A DNA stretch of 64,000 bases, from positions 45,315-109,314 of the forward strand of contig NZ_BOMW01000018.1 in NCBI RefSeq assembly GCF_016862395.1, given 5' to 3'. The stretch is from Actinoplanes siamensis. GTDB lineage: Bacteria > Actinomycetota > Actinomycetes > Mycobacteriales > Micromonosporaceae. Made by a program: the position numbers and the translations under genes. The notes beneath the pieces are model-generated. The model saw only the letters and a program-made list of their open reading frames with translations. It made no database searches and had not been told where the DNA came from. This document shows, one piece after another, positions 10,738 through 18,778 of this stretch (positions are counted from its first letter, which is position 1; each line of letters starts with the position of its first letter).

Positions 10738-11919
10738 GTGAACGACGAGGCCCGGCTCGCCGCGCTGCAGACGTATCAGGTGCTGGACCAGCCCCGGCCC
10801 CGGGTGCTCGACGATCTGACCCGGCTCGCCGCCACCATGTTCGACACCCCGATGGCGGCGGTCTCGATGGTCGACCGGGACCGGCAGTGGTTCGCCGGCA
10901 ACGTCGGGCTGGCGGATCGGGAGACCCCGCTCGACGTCTCGTTCTGCGCGCACGTCGTGCCGGCCCGGTCACCGCTGATCGTCCCGGACGCCCGGCGGCA
11001 CCCGGACTTCGCGAGGTACCGCAACGTGCTCGACGCGCCGAACATCAGGTTCTACGCCGGCGCCCCGGTGATCGACGAGGAAGGTTTCGTGCTGGGCGCG
11101 ATGTGCGTGATCGACGACCAGCCACGCGACGTCTCGGACCGGCAGGTGGACGCGCTCGCCACGTTCGCCGGGCAGGCCGCCACGCACCTGGCCGCGATCC
11201 GCAGCCGGCTGCGCACGGCCGAACTGGGCGACCACCTGGCCCGTGCCGCGCAGCGCGAGGAGGACCTGGTCGCCACGATCACGCACGAGCTGCGTACCCC
11301 GGTCACCAGCATCCATGGCTACCTCGAGCTGCTCGGCGAGAACGAGGAGCTGGCGCCGTACCGCCACCTGATCGAACCGATCCAGCGCAACGGGCAACGG
11401 CTGGTCTCGATGGTCGACCACATCCTGGCCGGCACCCGTCCGCCGGACGCGCCGCCGCCCGCCCCGGTCGGCCCGGTCGACCTGAACATCGTGGTCGCGG
11501 CCGCGCTGACCGCCTGCCGCCCGCTGGCCGCGCTGCGGACCGAGCCGATAGACGTCCGGACCGGGCCGCCGGCGCTGGTCCAGGCCGATCTGGCCCGGCT
11601 GGCGCTGGCCCTGGAGCAGCTGCTGCGCAACGCGTTGCTGTTCACCCCGGCGGACCGGCCGATCACCGTCCGGGCCTCCGCCGCCCCGCAGCCGGCCGTG
11701 GAGATCACCGACGCGGGCGTCGGCATTCCCGGCGATGAGCTGCCGTACGTCTTCGACCGCTTCTACCGCGGCCGGCACGCCCGCGAGCAGGCGATTCCCG
11801 GCGTCGGCCTCGGCCTGACGATCGCCCGCGCGACGATCGCCGCGCATCTCGGCTCACTGGACGTGACCAGCGACATGCTCGGCACCACCGCCCGGGTCAC
11901 CCTGCCGGGCCTGGGCTGA
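10738..11919 (+). CDS. Soluble GAF-domain sensor histidine kinase
   Basis: 393 residues: a GAF domain (about 20-155), then a HisKA dimerisation helix with phospho-acceptor His183 in ITHELRTPVT, then a HATPase domain with N-box NALLFTP, G1 DAGVGIP and G2 GVGLGLTIA. No membrane segments, so the signal is cytoplasmic. The N-terminus (ARLAALQTYQVLD) is the common actinobacterial GAF-kinase opening. GTG 10738 is chosen, with GTG 10726 as an alternative. No response regulator is adjacent; partners must be elsewhere. Similar in architecture to the kinase at 17481. Confidence 0.85.
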   Translation: MNDEARLAALQTYQVLDQPRPRVLDDLTRLAATMFDTPMAAVSMVDRDRQWFAGNVGLADRETPLDVSFCAHVVPARSPLIVPDARRHPDFARYRNVLDAPNIRFYAGAPVIDEEGFVLGAMCVIDDQPRDVSDRQVDALATFAGQAATHLAAIRSRLRTAELGDHLARAAQREEDLVATITHELRTPVTSIHGYLELLGENEELAPYRHLIEPIQRNGQRLVSMVDHILAGTRPPDAPPPAPVGPVDLNIVVAAALTACRPLAALRTEPIDVRTGPPALVQADLARLALALEQLLRNALLFTPADRPITVRASAAPQPAVEITDAGVGIPGDELPYVFDRFYRGRHAREQAIPGVGLGLTIARATIAAHLGSLDVTSDMLGTTARVTLPGLG

Positions 11920-11950
11920 GCACCGATACGGTGGGTGGATGGAGCCGCCG

Positions 11951-12517
11951 ATGACCCCCGACGACCTCGTCGCGGTGATCATGCGACGGCTCGCCGAGCA
12001 GCACCGGGTGGTGCCGGGCTTCGTGATCCGCGACGCCGTCGAGGCCGCGCTGCGGCGCCGCCTGCCCGGGGTCCCGCTGGCCGGCATGAGCGTCCCGCCG
12101 GAGATCGCGGCGGAGCTGGTGACCGGCCTCGGCGAGGGCATCGCGGCCACCGAGAGCGACGCCGCCACCATGCCGGCCGTGCTCAGCGGCGACGAGACCG
12201 GCCGGTTGCTGGCCGCGCTGGGCCTGGCCGTGCACGTCGCCGCCTTCAACCTGGACCGCGACCGCCTGCACGTCGCCCAGATCCTGAACGGCTCGGCCGC
12301 GGCCCTGGTCGCCCTGGGCGCGGCGTCCCGGGCGGCGCACGCCGACGGCACCTCGGCGGTGCTGCTCTCCCCGGCCACGCTGCGCACCGTCCGGACCACG
12401 ATGATCGCCGTGCTGCAGGGCGTCCGGTCCCGTGGCTGGCAGGCCGAACACCTGAACCCGGTCGCGACGACCACGATGTTCACCGACGTCCTCACCATGC
12501 TCGGCGCGGTCCCCTGA
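11951..12517 (+). CDS. Hypothetical protein
   Basis: 188-residue mainly helical protein with no recognised domain, signal peptide or membrane span. ATG 11951 is preceded by GGAGCCGCCG; an ATG at 11939 would add four residues but has a poorer site. It follows the GAF kinase by 31 nt on the same strand and may be co-transcribed with it. The central stretch GDETGRLLAALGLAVHVAAF looks like a buried helix. Confidence 0.6.
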   Translation: MTPDDLVAVIMRRLAEQHRVVPGFVIRDAVEAALRRRLPGVPLAGMSVPPEIAAELVTGLGEGIAATESDAATMPAVLSGDETGRLLAALGLAVHVAAFNLDRDRLHVAQILNGSAAALVALGAASRAAHADGTSAVLLSPATLRTVRTTMIAVLQGVRSRGWQAEHLNPVATTTMFTDVLTMLGAVP

Positions 12518-12638
12518 CCGATTCCGCCCCTCCGGCCCTCCGGTTGCGCCCCCACCACCCCGCCGATCCCCCACCACCCGCCGATTCCGCCGCACCGGCC
12601 CCGCGGCGACGGCCGGCGCAACGGCGTGCGGTCTCCGC

Positions 12639-13520
12639 TCAGGGGCGCAGCGGCGCGGCGAGCTCGGCGAAGCGCCGGGCGGTCGCCACCTCGTCCGGCA
12701 GGTCCAGGATCGGGCCGAGCGCCGCCGCCCACCCGTGGCAGAACAGTCCCCACCCGTCGTGTGTCACCAGGTCCGGGCGCTTCCGCGCGCGCCGCAGCAG
12801 CGCCAGATCGCCGCGATAGTTGAGCTCCCAGACCACCGTGCCCGCCGGGAACCGCACCCGCGAGCTGAGCGGGCTGCCCGGCCGGTCCTTCCCGAGCCCC
12901 GTCGCGTTCACCACGAGCGTCCCCGCCGTACCCGACTCCACCAGCTCGTCCCACGGCCCGTTCCCGACCAGCACGCTCACGTCGCCGCCGCGCCGCCGCG
13001 CCCACGGCGCCAGCACGCCGCGCAGGTGCCGCGCCGCAGTCTCGTCCCGATCGGCGAACACCAGCCGCGCCGGCGTCGTCGCCCGGGTCAGCAGGTGGCG
13101 CCCGAGCGCGACAGCACTCCCGCCCGCGCCGAGGCAGATCACCTCTCCCCCGGCGGGCCAGATCTCGTCGACGACCCGGCCGATCGACAGCGGATCGCGG
13201 GCGAAGCCCTCCAGAACGCCTCCCCGCCGCCGCAGCGAGTTCGCCTCGCCGCACTCGGCGGCCAGCGGATCCAGCGTCCCGAGCAGGTCGCCGGCGGCGC
13301 GCACCAGGGCCACCTTGTGCGTGGTGATCACCGCCCCGAGCACCTCGCCGTCCGCCAGCAGCTCGCCGACGAGTTCCCGGTAGGCCCCGGCGGGCGCGCC
13401 CACCGGCAGGTCGCGCCCGACCAGCCGCGCCTCCCGGCCGAGGTCCTTCATCCAGACCGGGAACGCCTCGTTGATCAGGGACTGCCCGGTCGACACCCCG
13501 ACGAACCACACCGTGGACAC
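12639..13520 (-). CDS. Shikimate/quinate dehydrogenase-like oxidoreductase (AroE family)
   Basis: 293 residues in the two-domain AroE pattern: an N-terminal substrate domain with VITTHK (the Lys expected for catalysis) and a Rossmann domain with CLGAGGSAVA. VVNATGLGKDRPGSPL and the late WELNYRGDL match the conserved NATxxG and YxP-like regions of the family, although the Y-x-P motif is modified. It should reduce a shikimate-like ketone with NAD(P)H, but as a divergent member without aro neighbours it may act on another cyclic hydroxyacid. GTG start, with GAGG just upstream. Confidence 0.75.
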   Translation of the reverse strand: MSTVWFVGVSTGQSLINEAFPVWMKDLGREARLVGRDLPVGAPAGAYRELVGELLADGEVLGAVITTHKVALVRAAGDLLGTLDPLAAECGEANSLRRRGGVLEGFARDPLSIGRVVDEIWPAGGEVICLGAGGSAVALGRHLLTRATTPARLVFADRDETAARHLRGVLAPWARRRGGDVSVLVGNGPWDELVESGTAGTLVVNATGLGKDRPGSPLSSRVRFPAGTVVWELNYRGDLALLRRARKRPDLVTHDGWGLFCHGWAAALGPILDLPDEVATARRFAELAAPLRP

Positions 13521-13587
13521 GACCTCACGCTATCCGCAGCCGCGAGGACCTCGACGGGCACCTCGCCACAGGGCCCCAGCCGGGATG

Positions 13588-14169
13588 TCACAGAGCCTCG
13601 GCAAGGATCAGCAGGCCGATTCCAATCAGGACGATCGGGAGCAGGAGGTGACCCCACCGGCCGAGCGCCCGAGCGACCGGCGGGCGGGTGGCGAAGAACC
13701 GGCCGGCGGCGACCCAGACCGCGACCAGGATCAGGAACACGACGAGGTACGCCGCCATCCCGCCCACCCCGGCCGTGGCCAGGACCGGGACGTAGACGCC
13801 GAGGTTGTCGCCGCCGTTGGCGAAGGTCACCGCGGCCACCTGGAGCGGGCCGGGGCCGCCGGCGCGGGGCTCCTCGTCCTCGCCAGCGTCGTGCCGGAGC
13901 CGCCACGCCCGGACCGCGGCCCGGATCCCCAGCGCCAGCGGGAGCAGCCCGAGGAACGGGACGGCACGCTCCGGCAGGAAGGTAGCGCCGAACGCGGCAG
14001 CGGTGGCGACCGCGAGGATGGCGGTGAAGCCCAGGTACTGGCCGGCGGCGATGTCGCGGGTGGTGTGCCGGTGGCCGGCGCCCCGGGCGAAGAAGAGCGC
14101 CAGGATCAGGATGTCGTCGACGTTGGTGACGGCGAACAGCACCACCGCTTGCCCGATCGTGGTCAGCAC
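13588..14169 (-). CDS. CadD-like cadmium resistance / cation transporter
   Basis: 193-residue membrane protein with five to six predicted helices. Two acidic membrane motifs, TNVDDILIL near the N-terminus and FANGGDNLGVYVP in the middle, are the inverted-repeat signatures of the CadD branch of the LysE superfamily, which exports cadmium and related cations. The linker between the halves is charged (HDAGEDEEPRAG). Start taken as GTG 14169; the ribosome site is weak. Lies 67 nt upstream of the AroE-like gene on the same strand. Confidence 0.82.
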   Translation of the reverse strand: MLTTIGQAVVLFAVTNVDDILILALFFARGAGHRHTTRDIAAGQYLGFTAILAVATAAAFGATFLPERAVPFLGLLPLALGIRAAVRAWRLRHDAGEDEEPRAGGPGPLQVAAVTFANGGDNLGVYVPVLATAGVGGMAAYLVVFLILVAVWVAAGRFFATRPPVARALGRWGHLLLPIVLIGIGLLILAEAL

Positions 14170-14439
14170 GCGGTCGGTTCACCACCGTTCGGTTCCGGTC
14201 ATTCGTCCGGCGCCACATGATTCCACAGGGACAGTCGCCGGCCGCCACGACCACCGGCCGCCGGACGGCCCGCGGGAAAGCCGGCACGGACCACCACGGC
14301 CGCCGGGCGACTGGCGGCCGGACGGGAAAGCCCGGCTCGCGGTGCCGCCAGTGGCCCGGACGGGTGCGTCTTCAGCCTGCTCCTGGGGATCGCCGAAATC
14401 GGGTGACGTCCGGCGGCCGATGTGCGAGGGTCCGACCTC

Positions 14440-14937
14440 ATGGAACCGATCAGCGAGGCGAAGATCCGGGCCTCGTTCGTCAACTGCAGCAAGGGTGAGG
14501 CGGCACGGATCAAGCTGCCCACCGACTTCCGTGACACCCCCTGGGCCGACCTGGACTTCCTCGGCTGGACCGATCCGGCCGCCCCGCAGCGGGCGGTGAT
14601 CGCGATGCCCGGGGTCTCCATCCTGCTGCGCAAGGCCGAACGCGCCGGCGGCCGGGGATCCGCGGCCCGGTCCACCATGTGCCAGGTGTGCCTGACCGAC
14701 CACGCGGCCGGCGGGGTGTCCCTGTTCACGGCGCCGCTGGCGGGCGCGGCCGGGCGCAACGGCAACTCGGTCGGCGAGTACCTCTGCTCGGACCTGGCCT
14801 GCTCGCTGTACCTGCGGGGGAAGCGACAACCGAGGATGCGGCTGGTGCGCTTCGAGGAGACCCTCACCCTGGCCGAGAGGATCGACCGGGCCCTGCTCAA
14901 GCTGACCGCCTTCACCTCCCGGATCACCGCGGCCTGA
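14440..14937 (+). CDS. FBP-domain zinc-finger protein (EF-G-binding type)
   Basis: 165 residues. The C-terminal half has four cysteines, Cys81 and Cys84 (MCQVC) plus Cys116 and Cys121 (YLCSDLAC), forming the treble-clef zinc finger of the FBP_C family, related to the EF-G-binding region of FusB-type proteins. The N-terminus MEPISEAKIRASFVNCSKGE is typical of actinobacterial members. It probably acts on the ribosome or elongation factor G, but this is family knowledge only. ATG 14440 follows GAGGG. Convergent with the TetR gene, 9 nt apart. Confidence 0.8.
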   Translation: MEPISEAKIRASFVNCSKGEAARIKLPTDFRDTPWADLDFLGWTDPAAPQRAVIAMPGVSILLRKAERAGGRGSAARSTMCQVCLTDHAAGGVSLFTAPLAGAAGRNGNSVGEYLCSDLACSLYLRGKRQPRMRLVRFEETLTLAERIDRALLKLTAFTSRITAA

Positions 14938-14946
14938 CCCGCCGGA

Positions 14947-15612
14947 TCAGTGCGGTAAGCGGTCGAAGCCGTCCAGGAGCAGGTCCAGCGCGAACTCGAA
15001 CTCGAACTGGTCGTCGCACCCGGATCCGACCACCGACGACTCGTCGTGCGCCGCGGCCCGCGCCATCGCCGCCAGACTCGGGTGGCTGTCGGCCAGCGCG
15101 CGCGCCAGCGCCAGCCGGGCCTCCGGCGCCGCCGGCCGCGAGTCGTCGAACAGGTCCTGTGTGTAGCCCAGCAGCCGGGTGCCGAGCGCGTGCACGATGT
15201 GGTGGGTCTGGTCCGGGGTGAACCCGCCGGCCAGGAAGAGGCCGATCACCGAGTCCAGATAGCCGAGCATGGCGGGCGTCGGGTCGGCCCGGGAGTCGAG
15301 CAGCCGCCAGGCCCACGGGTGGCGCAGCAGTGCCTGCCGGGCGCCGAGGATCCGGGACCGGACGGCGCTGCGCCAGCCGCCGTCCGGTGCCCCGGGCGCC
15401 GACCCGATCGACGCGATCACCGCGTCCAGCATCCCGTCGAGCAGTTCGTCCTTGTTGGCCACGTGCTTGTACAGCGCCATCGGCACGACGCCGAGCTCCT
15501 GCGCCAGGTTGCGCATGCTCAGCGTGTCGATCCCGGTGCGGTCGGCCAGCTCCACGGCGGCACGCAGCACCCGGTCCCGGTTGAGCGGAGCCCGCCGCTC
15601 GGCAACATCCAC
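14947..15612 (-). CDS. TetR-family repressor, probable regulator of the divergent oxidoreductase operon
   Basis: 221 residues with an N-terminal helix-turn-helix (about 25-60: SMRNLAQELGVVPMALYKHV) and a C-terminal ligand domain of the TetR_C type (AMLGYLDSVIGLFLAGGF). The divergent gap to the oxidoreductase holds two identical 17-bp palindromes (15641-15657, 15674-15690) that fit a TetR dimer site, so it most likely represses the oxidoreductase operon, and perhaps itself, until a ligand binds. The protein ends in an acidic patch, QFEFEFALDLLLDGFD. GTG start at 15612. Confidence 0.85.
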   Translation of the reverse strand: MDVAERRAPLNRDRVLRAAVELADRTGIDTLSMRNLAQELGVVPMALYKHVANKDELLDGMLDAVIASIGSAPGAPDGGWRSAVRSRILGARQALLRHPWAWRLLDSRADPTPAMLGYLDSVIGLFLAGGFTPDQTHHIVHALGTRLLGYTQDLFDDSRPAAPEARLALARALADSHPSLAAMARAAAHDESSVVGSGCDDQFEFEFALDLLLDGFDRLPH

Positions 15613-15634
15613 GTGCCAACCCTAACCTCGCCGA

Positions 15635-15663
15635 TTGACGGGTGTACGCCGTACACCTACTCT
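15635..15663 (+). promoter_or_regulatory. Promoter with operator O1 filling the 17-bp spacer
   Basis: TTGACG (-35, 15635-15640) and TACTCT (-10, 15658-15663) are exactly 17 bp apart, and the spacer is itself the perfect palindrome GGTGTACGCCGTACACC (8-bp arms, 1-nt centre). A TetR dimer there would cover the whole promoter. The boxes are read by eye. Confidence 0.7.
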
Positions 15664-15673
15664 CGACCTCAAC

Positions 15674-15690
15674 GGTGTACGCCGTACACC
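15674..15690. promoter_or_regulatory. Operator O2, identical 17-bp palindrome
   Basis: A second exact copy of GGTGTACGCCGTACACC, 33 bp (about three helical turns) centre-to-centre from O1, placed at the expected transcription start and just before the ribosome site GGAGGGAGGCGGAG of the oxidoreductase gene. Confidence 0.75.
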
Positions 15691-15705
15691 TGGAGGGAGG
15701 CGGAG

Positions 15706-16683
15706 ATGAAGGCGATCGTGCAGGACCGATACGGCGGCCCTGGGCAACTGCGCATGGCAGACGTAGCGACCCCGGTCCCGGGCTCCGGGGAGGTGCTGAT
15801 CCGGGTGCGGGCGGCCGCTCTGAACGCCTACGACTGGCACCTCATGCGCGGCGACCCGTACCTGATGCGCCTGGAGATGGGCCTGACCCGCCCGCGCCGC
15901 CGGATCCGCGGCCGGGACGTCGCCGGCGAGGTCGTCGCCGTCGGTCCGGGCGTCACCGGGTTCGCGGCCGGCGACCGGGTGTTCGGCGACGCGGGCCATC
16001 CGCAGGGCGCCTTCGCCCAGTTCGTCCGCGTCCCCGCCGAGTGGGTCGCCCCGATCCCGGCGAACCTCACGTTCGTCCAGGCCGCCGCCCTCCCGCTGGC
16101 CGGCGGCACGGCCCTGGCCTGCCTGCGCGAGGCCGGCCCGGCGGAGACCGTCCTGATCAACGGCGCGTCCGGCGGGGTCGGCACGTTCGCGGTCCAGATC
16201 GCCCGAGCGCGTGGCGCCCGGGTCACCGCCGTCTGCCGCGCCCGCCACCACGCCCTGGTCACCCGGCTCGGCGCGGACCAGGTGGTCGACTACACCACCA
16301 CCGACTTCACCACGACCTCCGCGCGGTACGACGTGGTCCTCGACCTGGTCGGCAACCGCCGCCTGAGCGACCTGCTGCGGCTGCTGCGGCCGGGCGGCAC
16401 GCTGGTGCTCTCCGGCGGCGGCGTCTCCACCGGCGGCAGCCTGATCGGCCCGATGCCGCTGTTCGTCCGGGGCCGGCTGATCGCCCCGCTGCTGCGTGGC
16501 CGCCGCTTGATCGCCCCGACGCCCGACCCGAGCCGGGCCACTCTGGACGCGTTGTGCGAGCTGGCCGCCGCCGGCCGGATCACCCCGGCGATCGACCGCA
16601 CCTACCCGCTCGCCGAGGCCGCCGAGGCCATCCGCTACCTGGAGACCGAGCACGCCGGCGCCAAGGTCGTGCTCACCGTCTAA
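15706..16683 (+). CDS. Zinc-independent NAD(P)-dependent alcohol dehydrogenase / quinone oxidoreductase (MDR family)
   Basis: 325-residue medium-chain dehydrogenase without the zinc-ligand cysteines. The GroES-like half contains RAAALNAYDWHLMRG and GRDVAGEVVAVG; the Rossmann half has INGASGGVGTFAVQIA. This matches the quinone-oxidoreductase/enoyl-reductase branch that reduces activated double bonds or quinones with NADPH. ATG 15706 has a strong GGAGGGAGGCGGAG ribosome site. The gene is controlled by the tandem TetR operators and is followed after 9 nt by the PEP-mutase-like gene, so the two form an inducible operon, plausibly for electrophile detoxification. Confidence 0.85.
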   Translation: MKAIVQDRYGGPGQLRMADVATPVPGSGEVLIRVRAAALNAYDWHLMRGDPYLMRLEMGLTRPRRRIRGRDVAGEVVAVGPGVTGFAAGDRVFGDAGHPQGAFAQFVRVPAEWVAPIPANLTFVQAAALPLAGGTALACLREAGPAETVLINGASGGVGTFAVQIARARGARVTAVCRARHHALVTRLGADQVVDYTTTDFTTTSARYDVVLDLVGNRRLSDLLRLLRPGGTLVLSGGGVSTGGSLIGPMPLFVRGRLIAPLLRGRRLIAPTPDPSRATLDALCELAAAGRITPAIDRTYPLAEAAEAIRYLETEHAGAKVVLTV

Positions 16684-16692
16684 GGTCGTGGG

Positions 16693-17490
16693 ATGACTGC
16701 GGTGCGGGAGCGTTTTCGACAACTCCACGAGGCCGGCACGTTCCTCCTGCCGAACCCGTGGGACGCCGGTTCGGCACGGCTGCTCGCGAGCCTGGGCTTC
16801 GCCGCGCTGGCCACCACGTCGTCCGGGTTCGCCGCCACGCTCGGCAAGCCGGACCAGCACGTCACCCGGGACGAGCTGGTGGCGCACGTGGCCGCGCTGA
16901 CCGCCGCGGTGGACGTCCCGCTCAACGTGGACGCCGAGCGCTGCTTCGCGGAGACCGCGGCCGGCATCGGCGAGACGGTGGACCTGCTGGCCGAGGCTGG
17001 CGCGGCGGGCATCTCGATCGAGGACTACGACCCGGTCACCGGCCGCCTGGAGACGCTGGAGACCGGCGCCGAGCGGGTGGCGGCGGCCGCCCGCGCCTGC
17101 GCCCGCCACGGGATCGTGCTCACCGCGAGGGCGGAGAACCATCTGTACGGGCGGGACGACCTCGACGACACGATCACCCGCCTGCGGGCGTACCGGGAGG
17201 CCGGCGCGGACGTCGTCTACGCCCCGGGCCTGCGGGCTCCCGCCGACCTCGGGCGCGTCGTCGCGGAGGTCCCGGCGCCGGTCAACGTGCTGGCCGTCGG
17301 CGGCGCCCCGGCCGTGCCGGAGCTGGCCGCCCTCGGGGTCCGGCGGATCTCCACCGGCGGCGCCCTGGCCTGGGCCGCCTACGGCGCGATGCGGGACGCC
17401 GCCCGGGAGCTGCTCACCGCCGGCACCACCACGTTCCGCGACCGCGCCCTGCGCGACGACGAGATCGAGACGGCCTTCGGTCAGGGCTGA
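16693..17490 (+). CDS. Isocitrate lyase/PEP mutase-family enzyme
   Basis: 265-residue TIM-barrel protein of the PEP mutase/isocitrate lyase superfamily. TFLLPNPWDAGSARLLASLG is the usual start of the barrel, TTSSGFAA follows strand 2, NVDAE and ISIEDYDP supply the metal-binding acids. The KKCGH loop of true isocitrate lyase is absent, so cleavage or isomerisation of another 2-oxo or 2-hydroxy diacid is more likely. It is the second gene of the TetR-controlled operon. Its last 10 bp overlap the 3' end of the convergent histidine kinase gene. Confidence 0.8.
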   Translation: MTAVRERFRQLHEAGTFLLPNPWDAGSARLLASLGFAALATTSSGFAATLGKPDQHVTRDELVAHVAALTAAVDVPLNVDAERCFAETAAGIGETVDLLAEAGAAGISIEDYDPVTGRLETLETGAERVAAAARACARHGIVLTARAENHLYGRDDLDDTITRLRAYREAGADVVYAPGLRAPADLGRVVAEVPAPVNVLAVGGAPAVPELAALGVRRISTGGALAWAAYGAMRDAARELLTAGTTTFRDRALRDDEIETAFGQG

Positions 17491-18710
17491 GGGTAGGGGC
17501 CGGTGGACGGCACGGCGATCCCGACCGTCGTGCCGTCGCCCGGCTCGCTCTCGATGGTGACCTCGCCGTCGTGCCCCTCGGCGATCGCCTTCACGATGCT
17601 CAGTCCGAGTCCCAGCCCCTGCACCTCCTGCCGTTCCGCGTCGGCGGAGCGGCCGAACGGCGCCATCACCCGGGCCCGGTCCTCCGCGCCGATGCCGACC
17701 CCGGTGTCGCACACCAGCAGCATCGCGTGCCCGTCGCGGGCCTCGGCCCGTACCGTGATCGAGCCGGCCGGGGTGAACTTGACAGCGTTCAGGATCAGCC
17801 GTTCCAGGGCCTGGGCCATCCGGCTCGGGTCGACGTCGGCGAAGACCGGCCCGCTGGTGTCCGCGGCGATGGTCAGCCCCTTCGCCTCGGCGAGCGGGCG
17901 GTTCGCGTCGACAGCGGTCCGCGCGAGCACCGCGAGGTCGGTGGGCACCCGGTCGAACTGGCTGCTGTCCGCGCTCACCTGCGCGGCCAGCAGCATGTCG
18001 TTGACCAGCGCGAGCAGCCGGTCGGAGTTGCGCTGGACGCGCCGCAGGAAGCCGTCCCGGCTCTCCGAGGGCAGCTCCGGGTCGCCGAGCATCTCCAGGT
18101 AACCGTTGATCGCGGTGAGCGGCGTGCGGAACTCGTGGTTGACCCGGGCGATGAACTCGTCCTTGATCCGCTCGGCGCTGTTCAGCCGCTGGTGGAGGGC
18201 GTGCACGTCGCGGGCGTACTTGCGCAGCTCCAGTTGGGTCACCACGTGCCGGGCCAGCGCCAGCAGGCCACTGCGCTGGGCCGCGGTGAGCACGCCCGGC
18301 TCCGGGGCGGCGACGCAGAGCGTGCCGATCGGCTTGCCGTGCGGGGTGAGCAGCGGCGCGCCGGCGTAGAACCGGATGAACGGGTCGCCGGAGACGGTCG
18401 GGCAGTCCGCGAACCGCGGGTCCAGCCGTGCGTCCGGGACCTGCATGACGCCCTGGTCGTGCATGGCGTACGCGCACATCGAGGTGTCCCGCGGGCCCTC
18501 GCACACGTCGGTGCCGACCCGCGCCTTGAACCACTGCCGGTCCGCGTCGATGAGGCTGATCAGGGCGATCGGCTTGTCACAGACCTGCGCGGCGAGCACC
18601 ACGATGTCGTCGAAGTCACGCTCGGCGCGGGTGTCCAGGATCTCGTACTCGCGGAGTGCGGCGAGACGTTCCTCCTCCAGCATCGCGCCGGCGTACTGCG
18701 TGGCCGCCAT
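17481..18710 (-). CDS. Soluble GAF-domain sensor histidine kinase
   Basis: 409 residues: GAF (about 30-165), HisKA with His192 in VNHEFRTPLTA, HATPase with NAVKFTPAG, G1 CDTGVGIG and G2 GLGLGLSIVKA. The start MAATQYAGAM at 18710 is supported by GGGGGAGTGGG; an internal ATG at 18683 lacks a site. No membrane helices. It lies 68 nt downstream of the MASE1 kinase on the same strand and may be transcribed with it. Like the GAF kinase at 10738 it has no adjacent response regulator. Confidence 0.87.
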   Translation of the reverse strand: MAATQYAGAMLEEERLAALREYEILDTRAERDFDDIVVLAAQVCDKPIALISLIDADRQWFKARVGTDVCEGPRDTSMCAYAMHDQGVMQVPDARLDPRFADCPTVSGDPFIRFYAGAPLLTPHGKPIGTLCVAAPEPGVLTAAQRSGLLALARHVVTQLELRKYARDVHALHQRLNSAERIKDEFIARVNHEFRTPLTAINGYLEMLGDPELPSESRDGFLRRVQRNSDRLLALVNDMLLAAQVSADSSQFDRVPTDLAVLARTAVDANRPLAEAKGLTIAADTSGPVFADVDPSRMAQALERLILNAVKFTPAGSITVRAEARDGHAMLLVCDTGVGIGAEDRARVMAPFGRSADAERQEVQGLGLGLSIVKAIAEGHDGEVTIESEPGDGTTVGIAVPSTGPYPQP

Positions 18711-18778
18711 CCCACTCCCCCTCGCGACGCCGCTTCCCTCACCCCTACAGGTCGGCCACCGCGGCCGGGTGATGAGAT

